This document shows positions 45,073 to 58,499 of a DNA stretch of 64,000 bases, piece by piece. The stretch is from Liolophura sinensis. Taxonomy: Eukaryota > Mollusca > Polyplacophora > Chitonida > Chitonidae. Below the pieces are notes generated by a model. It was not told where the DNA came from. It made no database searches and saw only the letters and a program-made list of their open reading frames with translations. The translations under genes and the position numbers were made by a program. The stretch's first letter is position 1. Each line of letters begins with the position of its first letter. The stretch spans positions 81,024,101-81,088,100 of the forward strand of contig NC_088300.1 in NCBI RefSeq assembly GCF_032854445.1, given 5' to 3'.

Positions 45073-48042
45073 TCCGCAAGAGAGATATGACCATGCATTT
45101 ACCGAGCCCGCAAGGATCCGCATTCCATTGTATACCAGCAACTAGTGGAGTGAATCCAGGGGTCGAGGACAACACCACTTCATATGCTTGATATGCTTGC
45201 CTCACCCCTTGCGCTCGATACGAAATTGCCCCACTTCGGTGCAGAAGTGAAGGGTAATATTTTTCATGCAGAAAAACAAGAAAAACTGACTTGAATATGA
45301 AGTACAAATACTAAAAAACATGTGCATGTGTGAAAATTGAACAGATGTGATTTATATTTTTTGTTTTATCAGAAGACAAATGTGGGACTAAAAGCAGATT
45401 GTGCTGTTTTAAGGGGTTTTCGTGTGGGAATTTTTTTCATAATAAAGATATGATTACGTGCATCAAAATCATTTCCACATGTTTGATGTCTAGGTAGGGA
45501 GTTCCAAGCTATAACGAAGTGCCGCGTTGCTTCACACAGTCATATCTTTATACATTAAAAAGGAAATGGAATTTGGAAGTTCAGTGTAACTCTAATCACC
45601 ATAATATTTCATGACCTCTAACATACTGTCCGCATTGATCCAGTGGTAACAGATATGTCTTAAACCATTATGTTGAATAACATCACGAGTTCGATTCGTA
45701 TCATTTTATAATATTTTAGTGCTTAACATGAATTTATATGGGGGGGAGGGGGTGTAATTTGAACCACACAAACTCTTTCTCTGAGCCACTTGATTTGAGG
45801 AAAACAAATTATTTAAAGCCGACGAGAAAAAAGAATGGGTTACATGTAGGCCTATATATAGGTTAGGGATACGTATACATATATAGGCCTATACATGCAA
45901 TAATTCTGATATGATGTGTAGAACTTTATACTAACCCCACTCCACTCCCTTCCCAACATCCCCCCGGGCGCCAACCTTTAATCTTTTAAAAAATTTAAAC
46001 ACCTGTCTACTTTTTAAACCACATGTCTCGATGCTTCAGCTGTCAGTAGCTGCCCAGGAACATGTAGGCTTACCGTCTTTTGCAATATAAGGTCGCGGAG
46101 TTTTCGGGGCCTAAGCGACCCATGTATGGGCCCTAGCCTAATATGCCGTGGTAAACTTTAAAAACCCTTTCAGTTTCAGCCTGTCGCCTTTACCCTCCAA
46201 AACCCATCTAGGGCAATCTAGGGTCGTGAAGCTTCCCGGCCCTTGCCGGCCCCATGACCCTAGCCTAACGTGACAGATGACCCCTCTCCTTCCCCATACT
46301 TTTAATTTCCTTCCTACGCCACTGGCAAACTGTACCGATAATAACGTGTAATTGTGTCCGATTTTTTCAGTTATTTTACTCCATAACATCTGCATGTGCA
46401 CCGGTAGTATATTTTCGCCGGATTCTCCCCGGTGGAAGAGTGGTCTTCTGGTATAAACAGTGGCTTCCCTTACAACAAACTTCTACAGAGGTGCCTCGGA
46501 TGTCTTAAAGCCGATGAGAAAAAAACAAAAAAAAAAGCTTACACATATGTAGGACTACATATAGGTTACGGGACATAGTCGTGCAGGCCTATATACACGG
46601 ACTTAACCAGTAATCCTAACTGATATACTGACTACCAGTATATAACTTTAAGGAGAACAAAACATAAATATCAATCAAATACCATTGAAAAGAGTATGCA
46701 TTTCATCGGAGGTGCATGCCATAAAAAATTCTAATATGTACCTCAGGGTGATAAATTATAAATTAAGTCCTCGCCAACATCCGCTGTGGGCGACTCCATT
46801 TTGCCTAACAACTAGTCCTGAAGTCTTCTGTGTTAAGAGGAGAATTGCCGTCGGAATCCACCGAAGTGCAGTTCGTACATTTCCGGTAGAACTCATCTTC
46901 CCAAAAGTAAGCGAACAGTACATCGTTTTCCGCTTGACGATCGGGAAACCGGAATGTTGGACGTTGGTTCCGAGTTTACATGAACATTTAACGACTCTCA
47001 CTGGCTGAGAGGCAACACACCCCCAGCATAAATTACAGGGTGTTAAAGATGGAGGGCGCGATTTATGGCCTCAGACCCCCATTAGTTTTCCATAAGCGAC
47101 AATGTTAACCGTTAGCGCTGTAGCTCAGTCCCAAACATTCCGTGGCAAATAAGCTTTGGTGCATACATGGCCCAGCCTGTGAGAAAGAAGCCATAAAAAT
47201 CTTGACATAGGTTGACCGTCAAAATCTGGACCTTTCTATGCCGGCAGCTTGGAGGGGACGCCAAGGGGACGTCACTCGCAGCCTCATCACCACCTGTCTC
47301 CTTGAATTTCAAACTTTCATCATTAAAACTCATACCTGCCCAAAGCTTATACAATTTCCATCATTTTGATACCAAAAACGGCAGGCTAGCAGCAAAAAAA
47401 GACTTTACACCCTAAAATACACAGAACTACAATCGTAGTTCGAAAAACGGAAGTTGTAATGGGGGTCTGTGTCCTTATGCCAGCTTTGCCGTATTCAGGC
47501 TTTACGTGTATGGCGAAAAAAATAACAAAATTATGCAGCAGGCACCACCAGGTAGAAAAAAATGTGTACTTTTCAACATATAGAGTCATGTTTTTAAGTT
47601 TTCTTCTCCTTTACGAAAAATGAACAACTAAATTAGGTTTTCTAAAGCAAGCCAAAACGTGACGAATACTTTGGAAATGATCAATGGAATCAGATTACCC
47701 TGGCCGAATTTCGCGAGGAAAGTCAGTATTATCAATGTTAAGACTACTGCATGAGAGTGTATTCAGCTCTTTGCAACAAGCAGGCCTGATGACCTTTGAC
47801 CCATGGGAGAAATACGAGGGGAAATCCCCACCGAGTTTCTGAAATGCTTCACGTGAGACAAGGGCTACGGTTATTATATTAACATTAAACTATCACAACC
47901 GATCCAAAGAAGCATTTCAACTCGAGAACTGGCATAATAACGTACTGGAAATTTATAAGGGCGTATTTAATTGAGGCAAACAGTGGAGAACAAGGGCGAT
48001 CTGAGAGCCGTTAGATGACCATAAACCTAAGTTAAACTGGAG
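45073..48042. other. Intergenic, no supported gene
   Basis: Unique sequence. A diverged pair of dispersed repeats (taaagccgacgagaaaaaa ... tataggttagggata) lies at about 45815-45890 and 46508-46575. A decayed tRNA-like stretch lies at about 45634-45702 (gatccagtggtaacaga; gagttcgattcg). Open frames at 46685-47008 (+) and 47112-47354 (-) carry no domain I recognise. A GT-donor-like cctaagttaaactggag|gtgagt at 48043 could end a non-coding first exon of a plus-strand gene such as TRAF6. Confidence 0.4.
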
Positions 48043-48874
48043 GTGAGTCTTTTTCTGGCTATTATCTTATGGCGCTCGGGACGAAATCAGGAAGTGAAGT
48101 ATCTAAGAGGTTGGGTGTTAGGCAATTTCGGGAAAATTTTCCCGAGTGCTTATCACCGATCGGTAGACGGTAAGACGGTAAAGTACTTGTCATACAACTG
48201 TGTTAACATTTTGTGGTAGTTGTTTACAGTTATGGCGGTAGGTGTAACACGTAATTTACCTGAACAACAACAACATCAAGACAAGAAGATTGAACAAGAC
48301 CAATTGAAAAGTAAAGACTTGGTTGATCCTTTTGTCATTCATTGAGCCTCTCGGAGATGTTCATTGTGAAGAGCTGGTTCTTTAATGAATTGACGTCACT
48401 CTACCACGTGTCGTAACCCCCATTTTAAAATTCCCCATGTCTCCGTTAGGTTTAACTTCACCTGGCCTTGGATAACTACGCAGCGCTCTTTTTATTTGTT
48501 CTGACGCTCGAGTAGTCATGGCTGGACCCACTTCGACCAGATGTGAAGAATTGTAAAATTTAGGAAAACAGTCGGTTACTAAACTACCACACCCGCCCAG
48601 TTACTCCTTAACAATGCCTAGGGTCCTAGGGCACCTGGCTATTAAAATCCTGAGAGTTGATCTTCTCAAGGGAAAATATTCATCCATATTTATTAAAGTC
48701 CAGCATCTCCGCTCACTTGTCACTTACAAAATGGCCGCCATCTACGGCCGCATGCACCGCCAGGCAGTTGGATATAAAACTGCTAACCCATACTGCCCTC
48801 ATGTGTGGAGGTCACCCATGTCAAAACAACATCCTATGCTCTAGTTTGGTTCCCAGGCTGCTTTTAATGGTGAC

Positions 48875-49200
48875 TTGGTTGTGTGGGTTTCGCCATCACC
48901 CTGCCAATAGTTTGTCGCAAACGTTCACAATGTTGATGGAATCATCAGGCTTTATTTCATGGTGACTTCGCCGTGTGGGTGTCCCTGCCAATAGTTTGTT
49001 GCACACTTGCACAGTGTTGACAGAATCATCAGACGGTACTTCATGGTGACTTCACCATGTGGGTGTCCCTGCCAATAGTTTGTTGCACACTTTCACAGGT
49101 TGACAGAATCATCAGGTTGTACTTCATGGTGACTGTCATGTGGAACTCAGGGTACACTGCCAAGAGTTTGTTGAAACATTCACAGTGTTGACAGAATCTG
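48875..49200. repeat. About 83-bp minisatellite
   Basis: Four diverged units with cttcatggtgacttcaccat, ccctgccaatagtttgttg and gttgacagaatcatcag. Confidence 0.85.
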
Positions 49201-51150
49201 TCAAAATGTCAGCATGTAGATTAATGAATTATAAGGACTCATCACCATTCATTTGTTTTAGAATAGACAAAGAAGAATGAGGCTGTGCCCTACCCCAGTA
49301 ATTGAGCAATTTTGGAATGTGAGGATTTTGATATTTGGACCTTTAATATTGTCACAGGCATATCCATATCGATCCATGCGTAAATAGCAATATAACTTTG
49401 AGCCTGCTTAAATGGAACGCTGCACCACATAATTTACGTACCTAGAATCCTTTAATAGCAGAAGGAAGGAATATTTTTGTTCTGGTTGACGTATCATAGC
49501 AATATGAAGCATGTGCAATATGTACTGTAACTCCAAATTGAACCACTCTTAAGCCACCATTTCCTCCTCACCATTGCTTACACTCAAGGTCTGACATTTA
49601 CATGGGATGAATGCTCATTGTGCACATGCAAGGACGTAGTCAGAATGTCCAATAAAGCTTGCATCATCTTAATTTGGGATGCAGTTTGATAGCCTCTGCT
49701 TTATACAACATTAGTGTCACACAAAAAGTTTGTGACTTGGAAACCAACATTCACACATTTGTCTCTGGTGAATAAAAATATGGAACTTCATCCACTGAAA
49801 ATTGCTGTTCTAATCTAGAAGTTTGTCACATGATGTTTGACATGATTATTTATTATGACTGGTGTGTTTGCTTGCATGTATGACAATAATGTCCAGCCCT
49901 ACTGGTTTCCTGACACTAGGAAAACAAGGGAGGATAATGTGGTGGATATCCGTTCAAGGAGATAGAGTTGGGAGATAGATTGGAAATATTTGTCAGATTA
50001 TTCTGTGAGCTGTTGTGGATACAGCCATAGTTAGAAAATCATGGTTGAGTTGTTAGCATGCCAGCTTAGGTTTAACTCATGATGGCGTCCTCTCCAGTGA
50101 TACATGGGAAGATCTGCCAGCAACCTGTGGATGATCATAGGTTTCCACCATTATAGAAAGTTGAATATTCTTGATAACAGCATAAAACTCCATCCAAATA
50201 AATGAATGAGTAGAAAATTGATACATCACACATAGGTGTTATTTGTAGCTTTATTAGTAACCTGCTGGTCCTCTGCAGTTGATGTCTTTGCGTTTTGTGG
50301 AGTGGCACACCAGTCAGTTAGTTTTTTTTTTCCTATTCACCATTATTTAGTTTCTTGTTAATGAATATTCATGTATATAATGAGGGGAAAAAAATCAAAA
50401 TATTTTACCCATCATCATACAGAATTTTTTTTTACAGAAAATACAGGTTTCTTCCCACCATGATTCTAGCCGATGTATAAGTGAAATATTCTTATGTATG
50501 GCGTATAACACCAACCATGTAAAGAAATACCTTATTGGCATTGTTACCTGTTAACAGTGAAAGCAGTGTTAAAGAGTCCACACTTTTTGGCAAAAGGTCC
50601 ATATTTGCTGCAAATCAAGTCAAATTTTCTGTATATTAAAACAGCTCGAATTATTGCCTCTCAGTAATTATCAGACTCATATCTGTGTTGTTAATGGCGT
50701 TGAAATGATTATGAATCTTGAAAAAATTATAATGTGATCCATTTTTTTAGGAACATATTACCCATTTTGAAATGGTAACACATGCACAGGCCAGGCTGTT
50801 ATTTTGTGAGATGTAATTCTACGGGTTGTTATGAAATAACAACAAAAATTTGGTTGGATTTGTGTAATAACATATTTTGCCAAAAATCTCTGGTGGTGTT
50901 TCAAAAAGTATTCAGGTTTTGCCAAGAGGTGTTTCCAAATACCCACCATGCAAAAATGTTTTGAAATGCCTGAAAGGAAAGATCGAATAAATATTAAAAA
51001 CCATTGTTTTTATGTTTTCTTTTCCTTTAAAATAAAACTTTCCAATTGAACTTTACATATCTTCTGATTAGAAAGCAGTAGACAAGCACACAGTATTCCT
51101 GTAAGTACACGTACCTGTATCCTGCTGGAGTGGTGTGTGTTGAGATCACT
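49201..51150. other. Intergenic with SINE remnants
   Basis: No gene seen. Two old plus-oriented SINE remnants lie at about 50055-50210 (ggaagatctgccagcaacct ... aaataaatga) and 50440-50530 (gtataagtgaaatattctta). The rest is AT-rich and unique. Confidence 0.5.
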
Positions 51151-51154
51151 GCAG

Positions 51155-51222
51155 ACCACACCCACTTACTGACCACACCCACTTACTGACCACACCCACT
51201 TACTGACCACACCCACTTACTG
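51155..51222. repeat. 17-bp minisatellite
   Basis: Four units of ccacacccacttactga. Confidence 0.93.
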
Positions 51223-51309
51223 CCCACATGAGGAGCATGAAGTTCATTCAAATTAGGGCGGTAGATCCTGTAGGGTAAGAACATATACATGAACAGGTAA
51301 GAGTCTTAC

Positions 51310-52500
51310 TGCTCACAAACGGCCTTTGTGAGCTGTGTTTGGACACATGTACCATACAGTATGTGTATGTGGCATGTTGGCAGAGTGGTAAAAGGGGTCA
51401 GTCTTAATGCTCACAATCCTTTCACAAACGGCCTTTGTGAGCTGCGTTTGGAGACGTACCATACAGTATGTGTATGTGGCATGTTGGCAGAGTGGTAAAA
51501 GGCGTCCATCTCACTGCCTTTAACAGGTGATTGTGAGCTATATTTGGAGACATGTACCGCACAGTATATGTGCATGTATGTGGCATGTTGGCAGAGTGGT
51601 AAAAGGCGTCCATCTCACTGCCTTTAACAGGTGATTGTGAGCTATATTTGGAGACATGTACCGCACAGTATATGTGCATGTATGTGGCATGTTGGCAGAG
51701 TGGTAAAAGGCGTCCATCTCACTGCCTTCAACAAGCGTTTGTGAGCTATATTTGGAGACATGTACCGCACAGTATATGTGCATGTATGTAGCATGTTGGC
51801 ATAGTGGTAAAAGGCGTCCATCTCACTGCTCACAACAGGCGTTTGTGAGCTATATTTGGAGACATGTACCGCACAGTATATGTGCATGTATGTAGCATGT
51901 TGGCATAGTGGTAAAAGGCGTCCATCTCACGGCTCACAACAGATGATTGTGAGCTATGTTTGGAGACATGTACCGCACAGTATATGTGCATGTATGTGGC
52001 ATGTTGGCAGAGTGGTAAAAGGCGTCCATCTCACTGCTCACAACAGGCGATTGTGAGCTATGTTTGGAGACGTACCGCACAGTATATGTGCATGTATGTG
52101 GCATGTTGGCAGAGTGGTAAAAGGCGTCCATCTCACTGCTCACAACAGGCGATTGTGAGCTATGTTTGGAGACATGTACCGCACAGTGTATGTGCATGTA
52201 TGTGGCATGTTGTCAGAGTGGTAAAAGGCGTCCATTTCACGGCTCACAACAGGCAATTGTGAGCTATGTTTGGAGACATGTACCACACAGTATATGTGCA
52301 TGTATGTGGCATGTTGTCAGAGTGGTAAAAGGCGTCCATCTCACTGCTCACAACAGATGATTGTGAGCTATGTTTGGAGACATGTACCGCACAGTATATG
52401 TGCATGTATGTAGCATGTTGGCATAGTGGTAAAAGGCGTCCATCTCACTGCTCACAACAGGCGATTGTGAGCTATGTTTGGAGACATGTACTGTACATGT
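51310..52500. repeat. 104-bp minisatellite with hairpin and box A-like motif
   Basis: About 11 units of about 104 bp. Each has TGGCAGAGTGGTAAAAGGCG, which fits a Pol III box A, and most have GCTCACAA-loop-TTGTGAGC, an 8-bp hairpin. The left units are shorter and more diverged. Confidence 0.92.
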
Positions 52501-53814
52501 CACTCTTACCACTCACAAGAGACCTTTGACCAAATGGCTGTAGGTTACAGGTAGGAATCTATTTTGTGTGTTTTGGGCTGTTGATTTCTGTGGTTTGTCT
52601 GTTGTTTTCAGTCTGTCACTACTTCTTTGGCCTGTTGGGCCTGACAGAAGTATGGGTCACTTGAAACTGTCTTCTCATCCAAAACATGAAGGTAATGAGA
52701 ACTATTTGAGAAATCAGCTGGGCCTTTTTGGTTCAGTGACATCAGTTATAGGTAATCAAATGACTCCAAAACAAGATGGTGTTGAGCAGTTAGATTACCC
52801 TTGAGAGAACGTGGGTCAGTTTTTTTCAAATCTTGTAGTCTGTACATAAAAAGTAACATCAAATTAATGGACTGATATTTTGTGCCACTGGACATATTTC
52901 GTCAGATATCGCGGTATCATATAAAATGAAATATTTTTTTTTAATACATGCACATTGTAAAATCAAGATCAAACAAATAATCATGTGCTCTCCATTAGAA
53001 AGGGTTTGGTCTAGTTGGCTATTGAGATTCTGACCAGTCTACAAAGCCTGTGTAGAGGACGGCCATACTCCACAACCAGGATATGTGCTATAGGAGTTAC
53101 AACACATTTTTGACACAGTGGTGCACTGACACACTGTTCATTTAGCAGCACCTTTAATGACATTACACTTTACAGTTGCCAGCACCTTTAATGACATTTC
53201 AGAAAAAAAAATTTTGAAAATATATTTTTATCTTAACCAGTCATTGAATGACACATGAAAAGAATGTGACTGTCAAAAAATGACCACGAGACAAAAAATG
53301 CAGAGGAAACTACTGTTATGAAGGGACTGCTATGAGCACAAAGTAATTTTGCGGGCACATGGGCCATGGAAACAAAAGAGGAAGTGTTTTAGATTGGCTA
53401 GCCAAATCACCAATGAAATGATTAGTTTCCTGTTTATGGTGACTTGAAACATCATTTTCAGAATCACATGTTTTAACAGTTTACTGAATTGCGGGAAAGA
53501 CTGCAGATTTAGTGGTAATTATGAGGAAATTGCTTAGATATCGTCATAAATATTACTTGTGACATTTACCGGCAGTCTAAATAATGATTAGGCTGTTGTT
53601 GGTACATTGAACAAATTTCCTCTCTGACAAATCTGTGATCTGTTGTAGGTCAGTTAGCTTTTACTACAGTGTACGCTGCCTCTAGTGACTGTTTTATCTA
53701 TAGACTTTCCTGTCAGCCGTAGCTGTACATGTTACAGGGCCTACATTTATATAGTGTTTACCCCGGCTGGAACATGGATACATATTGTGCTTTATATAAA
53801 CTGTAACTGTGTTA
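52501..53814. other. Unique sequence upstream of TRAF6
   Basis: A possible non-coding exon at 52612-52691 has a pyrimidine-rich acceptor (gtttgtctgttgttttcag) and a donor (AAG|gtaatg). The open frame across it has no known domain. Nothing else seen. Confidence 0.3.
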
Positions 53815-55195
53815 TCATTCTGAGCTGGGATTGGTATGTAGACACAGCATGACTGACTAGGGTAGAATCATGGAGAACCAGATGTTGTGCCGAGCTGGGA
53901 TTGGTATGTAGACACAGCATGACAGATTAGGGTAGAATCATGGAGAACCAGATGTTATCATGCTGAGCTGGGATTGGTATGTAGACACAGCATGACACAT
54001 TCGGGTAGAATCATGGGGAACCAGATGTTGTTATGCTGAGCTGGGATTGGTATGTAGACACAGCATGGCAGATTAGGGTAGAATCATGGAGAACCCGATG
54101 TTGTTATGCTGAGCTGGGATTGGTATGTAGACACAGCATGACACATTCGGGTAGAATCATGGAGAACCAGATGTTATCATGCTGAGCTGGGATTGGTATG
54201 TAGACACAGCATGACAGATTTGGGTAGAATCATGGAGAACCAGATGTTATCATGCTGAGCTGGGATTGGTATGTAGACACAGCATGGCAGATTCAGGAAG
54301 AATCATGGAGAACCAGATGTTATCATGCTGAGCTAGGATTGGTACATGTATGTATACACAGCATGACAGATTAGGGAAGAATCATGGGGAACCAGATGTT
54401 ATCATGCTGAGCTGGGATTGGTATGTAGACACAGCATGACAGTTTCGGGTAGAATCATGGAGAACCAGATGTTGTGCAGAGCTCGGATTGGTATGTAGAC
54501 ACAGCATGACAGATTGGGGCAGAATCATGGAGAACCAGATGTTATCATGCTGAGCTGGGATTGGTATGTAGACACAGCATGACAGATTCAGGTAGAATCA
54601 TGGAGAACCAGATGTTATCATGCTGAGCTGGGATTGGTATGTAGACACAGCATGACAGATTAGGGTAGAATCATGGGGAACCAGATGTTATCATGCTGAG
54701 CTGGGATTGGTATGTAGACACAGCATGACAGATTGGGGTCAAATCATGGGGAACCAGATGTTATGCTGAGCTGGGATTGGTATGTAGACAAAGCATGACA
54801 GATTCGGGTAGAATCATGGAGAACCAGATGTTATCATGCTGAGCTGGGATTGGTATGTAGACACAGCATGGCAGATTCGGGAAGAATCATGGAGAACCAG
54901 ATGTTATCATGCTGAGCTGGGATTGGTATGTAGACACAGCATGACAGATTAGGGTAGAATCATGAAGAACCAGATGTTATCATGCTGAGCTGGGGTTGGT
55001 ATGTAGACACAGCATGGCAGATTCAGGTAGAATCATGAAGAACCAGATGTTATCATGCTGAGCTGGGATTGGTATGTAGACACAGCATGACAGATTTGGG
55101 TAGAATCATGGAGAACCAGATGTTATCATGCTGAGCTGGGATTGGTATGTAGACACAGCATGACAGATTAGGGAAGAATCATGGAGAACCAGATG
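53815..55195. repeat. 73-bp minisatellite upstream of TRAF6 coding start
   Basis: About 19 units of 73 bp around gctgagctgggattggtatg, tagacacagcatgacagatt and catggagaaccagatgttat. Some units lack the TTATCATGC stretch. Confidence 0.94.
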
Positions 55196-55712
55196 TTTGA
55201 ATAGATCGTTGTTGTTGTAAGATGTAAGTGAACACCAAAGGAGATGAAATATGAAGAAATGTGCTTTTGGTTTGTTTACATGTATAAAGGAAAACATAGC
55301 AGTGCACCAGGACTCTCATATGTATGACATCTTTTACAAATATAAGTTACAGTGAAAAGAACAGTTTTAATTTTCTTGTTAAAGATTTGTGTGACTTTGT
55401 TGGTAGGCTATAATACAGTGAGATGAGGAATTGATTTGTAATTACCTGGTACAGTGTATGTGTGTGACAGCACATATTAGTACTCAGCTCTGTGCATTTT
55501 AAATGATATTAGGTAATATTGGGTTTGGCAAAAAGGTCTGTGGTAATTAAACTACATTTACATGTACATGAATTATCAAAGTTTAAGTTATCCAAACTAA
55601 TTTTATGTGTAGAGGGCATTTAATGGAAATGTGTGCAGTTTAAATTAAAGTTTTATGTGTTTGACAGGTAAATGAAGCTGCAGGCTATACCGTTGGCTAG
55701 AATGTAGGTTTA

Positions 55713-58301
55713 ATGGCCAGGTGTGTGGAATGGCAGGACCAAGATGTCTTATCCTTGTGTGCCACAGACTCTTCCCACTCTCACAGACTTGCTACAACAA
55801 TGGAAGCATCTCCGGGTTACTCCGAGAGGTCGGAGGGTTATGATTACGAGTTTGTACCTCAGCCTGACCCCAAGTATGAATGTCCAATTTGTCTGCTGAT
55901 ATTACGTGAGCCGTGTCAGACAGAGTGTGGGCACCGCTTCTGTCGGGGCTGCATCACCAGGTGGCTCAGGTAAGTGCCCAGTGGTCAGCCAGCTTAGATA
56001 ACATTATGATCAGGTTTCACATACCTAGAGCCATATCTAGGAGAAAAAAGCTTGTGTATAAAGGAATTTAGTTTTCTAAAATGCAGATCAAATTGATGCT
56101 CTCTGAGAGTTTTTAAGCTTCTGGCTGGTAGGAATTATTATGAAAATTAAACTTGATTAGTTGAGACATAAAATTGGCTGAAAAAATTGAGAACTTTTAT
56201 AGGAAGTCCAAATAGCGCTTTAAATGCACTTATATTCCTGCAACATTCATGATCATGGTAGGTAAGGACCTACATGTACTTTCTGTTGGCTGAGCGGTGT
56301 AATGTGTCACCTAAGACACTACTGGCATATGTCCCAGGAGATTGTGTGTTATTTTCCAGCTGGATTAATCAAATTTTCCGTACTAAATGTGCCTCTGTGG
56401 TTCAATGTAAACTCAGACTCCAATCTTATTCGAACTCAGCTTTCGACTGGGACTCCAGGCTTAGACTTAAGGCTCATATCTCTTAATGCTTCATATCTCA
56501 GACTTGAGGTTCAGACTTGTACTGCTCAGACTCCAGGTTCAGACTTCATGCCTAGGCTCCATGCTCAGTCCTCAGGCTTAAGCTCCATGCTCAGTCCTCA
56601 GACTTAGGCTCCATGCTCAGTCTTAAGACTTAGGCTCCATGCTCTGTCCTCAGACTTAGTCTCCATGCTCAGTCCTCAGACTTAGGCTCCATGCTCAGTC
56701 CTCAGACTTAGGCTCCATGCTCAGTCCTCAGACTTAGGCTCCATGCTCAGTCCTCAGACTTAGGCTTCATGCTCAGTCCTCAGACTTAGGCTCCATGCTC
56801 AGTCCTCAGACTTACAGTCTATGTTTAAACGTCACACTTAAGGCTCAGAATCACAGTCTAGACTCAGATTCCAAGGGCAGGCTCAAGTCTCAGACTTCAT
56901 GCTAAGACTCACATTCTAGACTTCATGCTCAGACTTCTCAAACTTCAGGCTAAGACTTTATGCTCAAACTTCAGGCTCAGACTCAATCCTTACACATCAG
57001 ACAGACTCCATGTTCTGACTTCAGGCTCAGATTCCAAACTCAGAATCCAGGTATAGACTCCAGACACAGATTTCATACCAGCTTAAAATGTAAGAATAGG
57101 GAGCATGAAAAATTTTGTTCATTTCTATGTAACTGTTGCGAATGAGGCAAGATATACACATGTACATATAAGTGTATTGTAGGAGAGAGATGAAAAAGTT
57201 TGACATTGACAGAGTCCTGTGGTTGTAAATTGTCATCATAGTATCAGACTGGTTTAATGTCATAATATTTGACTGATTGTTTGTCATCACATGTGACTGG
57301 TTGTCATCATATGTGACTGATTGTAATCATATTTGACTGGTTGTCATCACATGTGACTGGCTGTCATAATATCTATTGTCATCATATTTTACTGGTTGTT
57401 TGTCATCATATTTGAATGATTCTCATCCCATGTGACTGATCACATCTGACTAGTTGTCATCATATCTGGCAGATTGCCATCACATCTGACTGGTTGCCAT
57501 CACTGTAATCATTGCTGACCGATCGGTCATTTATCATATCTGACAGGTTGATTAAAGAGAAAACTCCCCACACTCCATGAGCCACCAGGAGAAAGCAGAG
57601 ATGTGTCTGATGAAAGTGATATACACCCTCTGCTGTTCGAACAGATATGATGTACACCCTCTGCGGTTTAAACAGATATGATGTACACACTCTGCTGTTA
57701 GACCAGATATGATATACACCTTATGCTGTTAGAACAGATCTGATGTACACCCTCTGCTTTTAGAACGGATGTGATGTACACCTTGTGGTGTTAGAACAGA
57801 TATGATATGTACACTGTGCTATTGGAACGGATATGATGTACTCCCTCTGCTGTTAGAACAGATATGATGTACACCCTCTGCTGTTAGAACAGATGTGATG
57901 TACTCCCTCTGCTGTTAGAACAGATATGATGTACACCCTCTGCTGTTAGAACAGATATGATGAACACCCTCTGCTGTTAGAACAGATATGATGTACACCC
58001 TCTGCTGTTAGAACAGATGTGATGTACTCCCTCTGCTGTTAGAACAGATATGATGTACACCCTCTGCTGTTAGAACAGATATGATGTTTTGTTATGATTT
58101 GTGACGTTTTTATTTCTTTTCCTGTGTTGTTTTCCTGCCAGTGAACATGAGACCAGAAGGTGCCCTGCAGACAATGAGCCAATCACAAAGGCACAACTTT
58201 TTCCTGATAATTTTGCCAAACGAGAAATCCTGAGTCTGAGAGTACGATGTCCTAACGCCAAACATGGATGCGATAGTGTCGTGGAGCTGGGCAAAGTCCA
58301 G
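55713..58301 (+). CDS. TRAF6: TRAF6, RING-type E3 ubiquitin ligase, 3'-partial
   Basis: Adaptor and K63-linked ubiquitin ligase downstream of Toll/IL-1 receptors. Two coding exons: 55713-55969 (85 codons + 2 nt) and 58142-58301 (joined in phase at AG|T). ATG 55713 follows an in-frame TAG at 55698; a second ATG at 55800 is possible. The N-terminal EGYDYEFVPQPDPKYECPIC matches vertebrate TRAF6 around EIQGYDVEF...KYECPIC. The RING is CPIC (57-60), CGHRFCRGC (72-80) and, in exon 2, CPADNE; the last zinc ligand is Asp as in TRAF6. Then QLFPDNFAKREILSL leads into the first TRAF zinc finger (RCPNAKHGC). The remaining zinc fingers, coiled coil and MATH domain must lie right of 64000. The exon at 55713 probably starts at an acceptor ending 55666. 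Confidence 0.94.
56460..56820. repeat. 26-bp minisatellite, TRAF6 intron 1
   Basis: About 10 good units of ctcagtcctcagacttaggc-TCCATG, with decayed copies continuing to about 57070. Confidence 0.9.
57240..57500. repeat. About 24-bp degenerate minisatellite, TRAF6 intron 1
   Basis: About 10 irregular units of gactggttgtcatcatatgt with variable length. Confidence 0.85.
57620..58085. repeat. 31-bp minisatellite, TRAF6 intron 1
   Basis: About 15 units of gttagaacagatatgatgta-CACCCTCTGCT. It ends 57 bp before the exon-2 boundary, so it lies near the branch-point region. Confidence 0.93.
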
Positions 58302-58499
58302 GTGGGTAGTCTGCCTCATTAACACTGATTGTTTCTCTCCATTTTCTCATGCTAGTTGTTAAGGCCATTTGATTAACAGTGTTAAAAACCACAAATGACA
58401 ATTTTCTGTGTCCAAAGTTGAATCATCAGGTTGTGAATGTAAACTGTGGGTCTCTTTGATGAGTAGGTGTCTGGTTAGCCACCTGAATTCCTTCTGCCC

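Noticed and set aside
45634-45702. tRNA gene
   Set aside because: Box A- and box B-like motifs are present, but the T-arm and acceptor stem do not pair well, so it is a tRNA-derived remnant at best.
46685-47589. Overlapping open frames on both strands suggesting a small gene
   Set aside because: No recognised domain and no consistent splice sites; both strands are equally open.
52568-52804. 78-codon frame upstream of TRAF6 as an N-terminal TRAF6 exon
   Set aside because: An in-frame stop (55698) separates it from the TRAF6 ATG, so it could only be 5'UTR.
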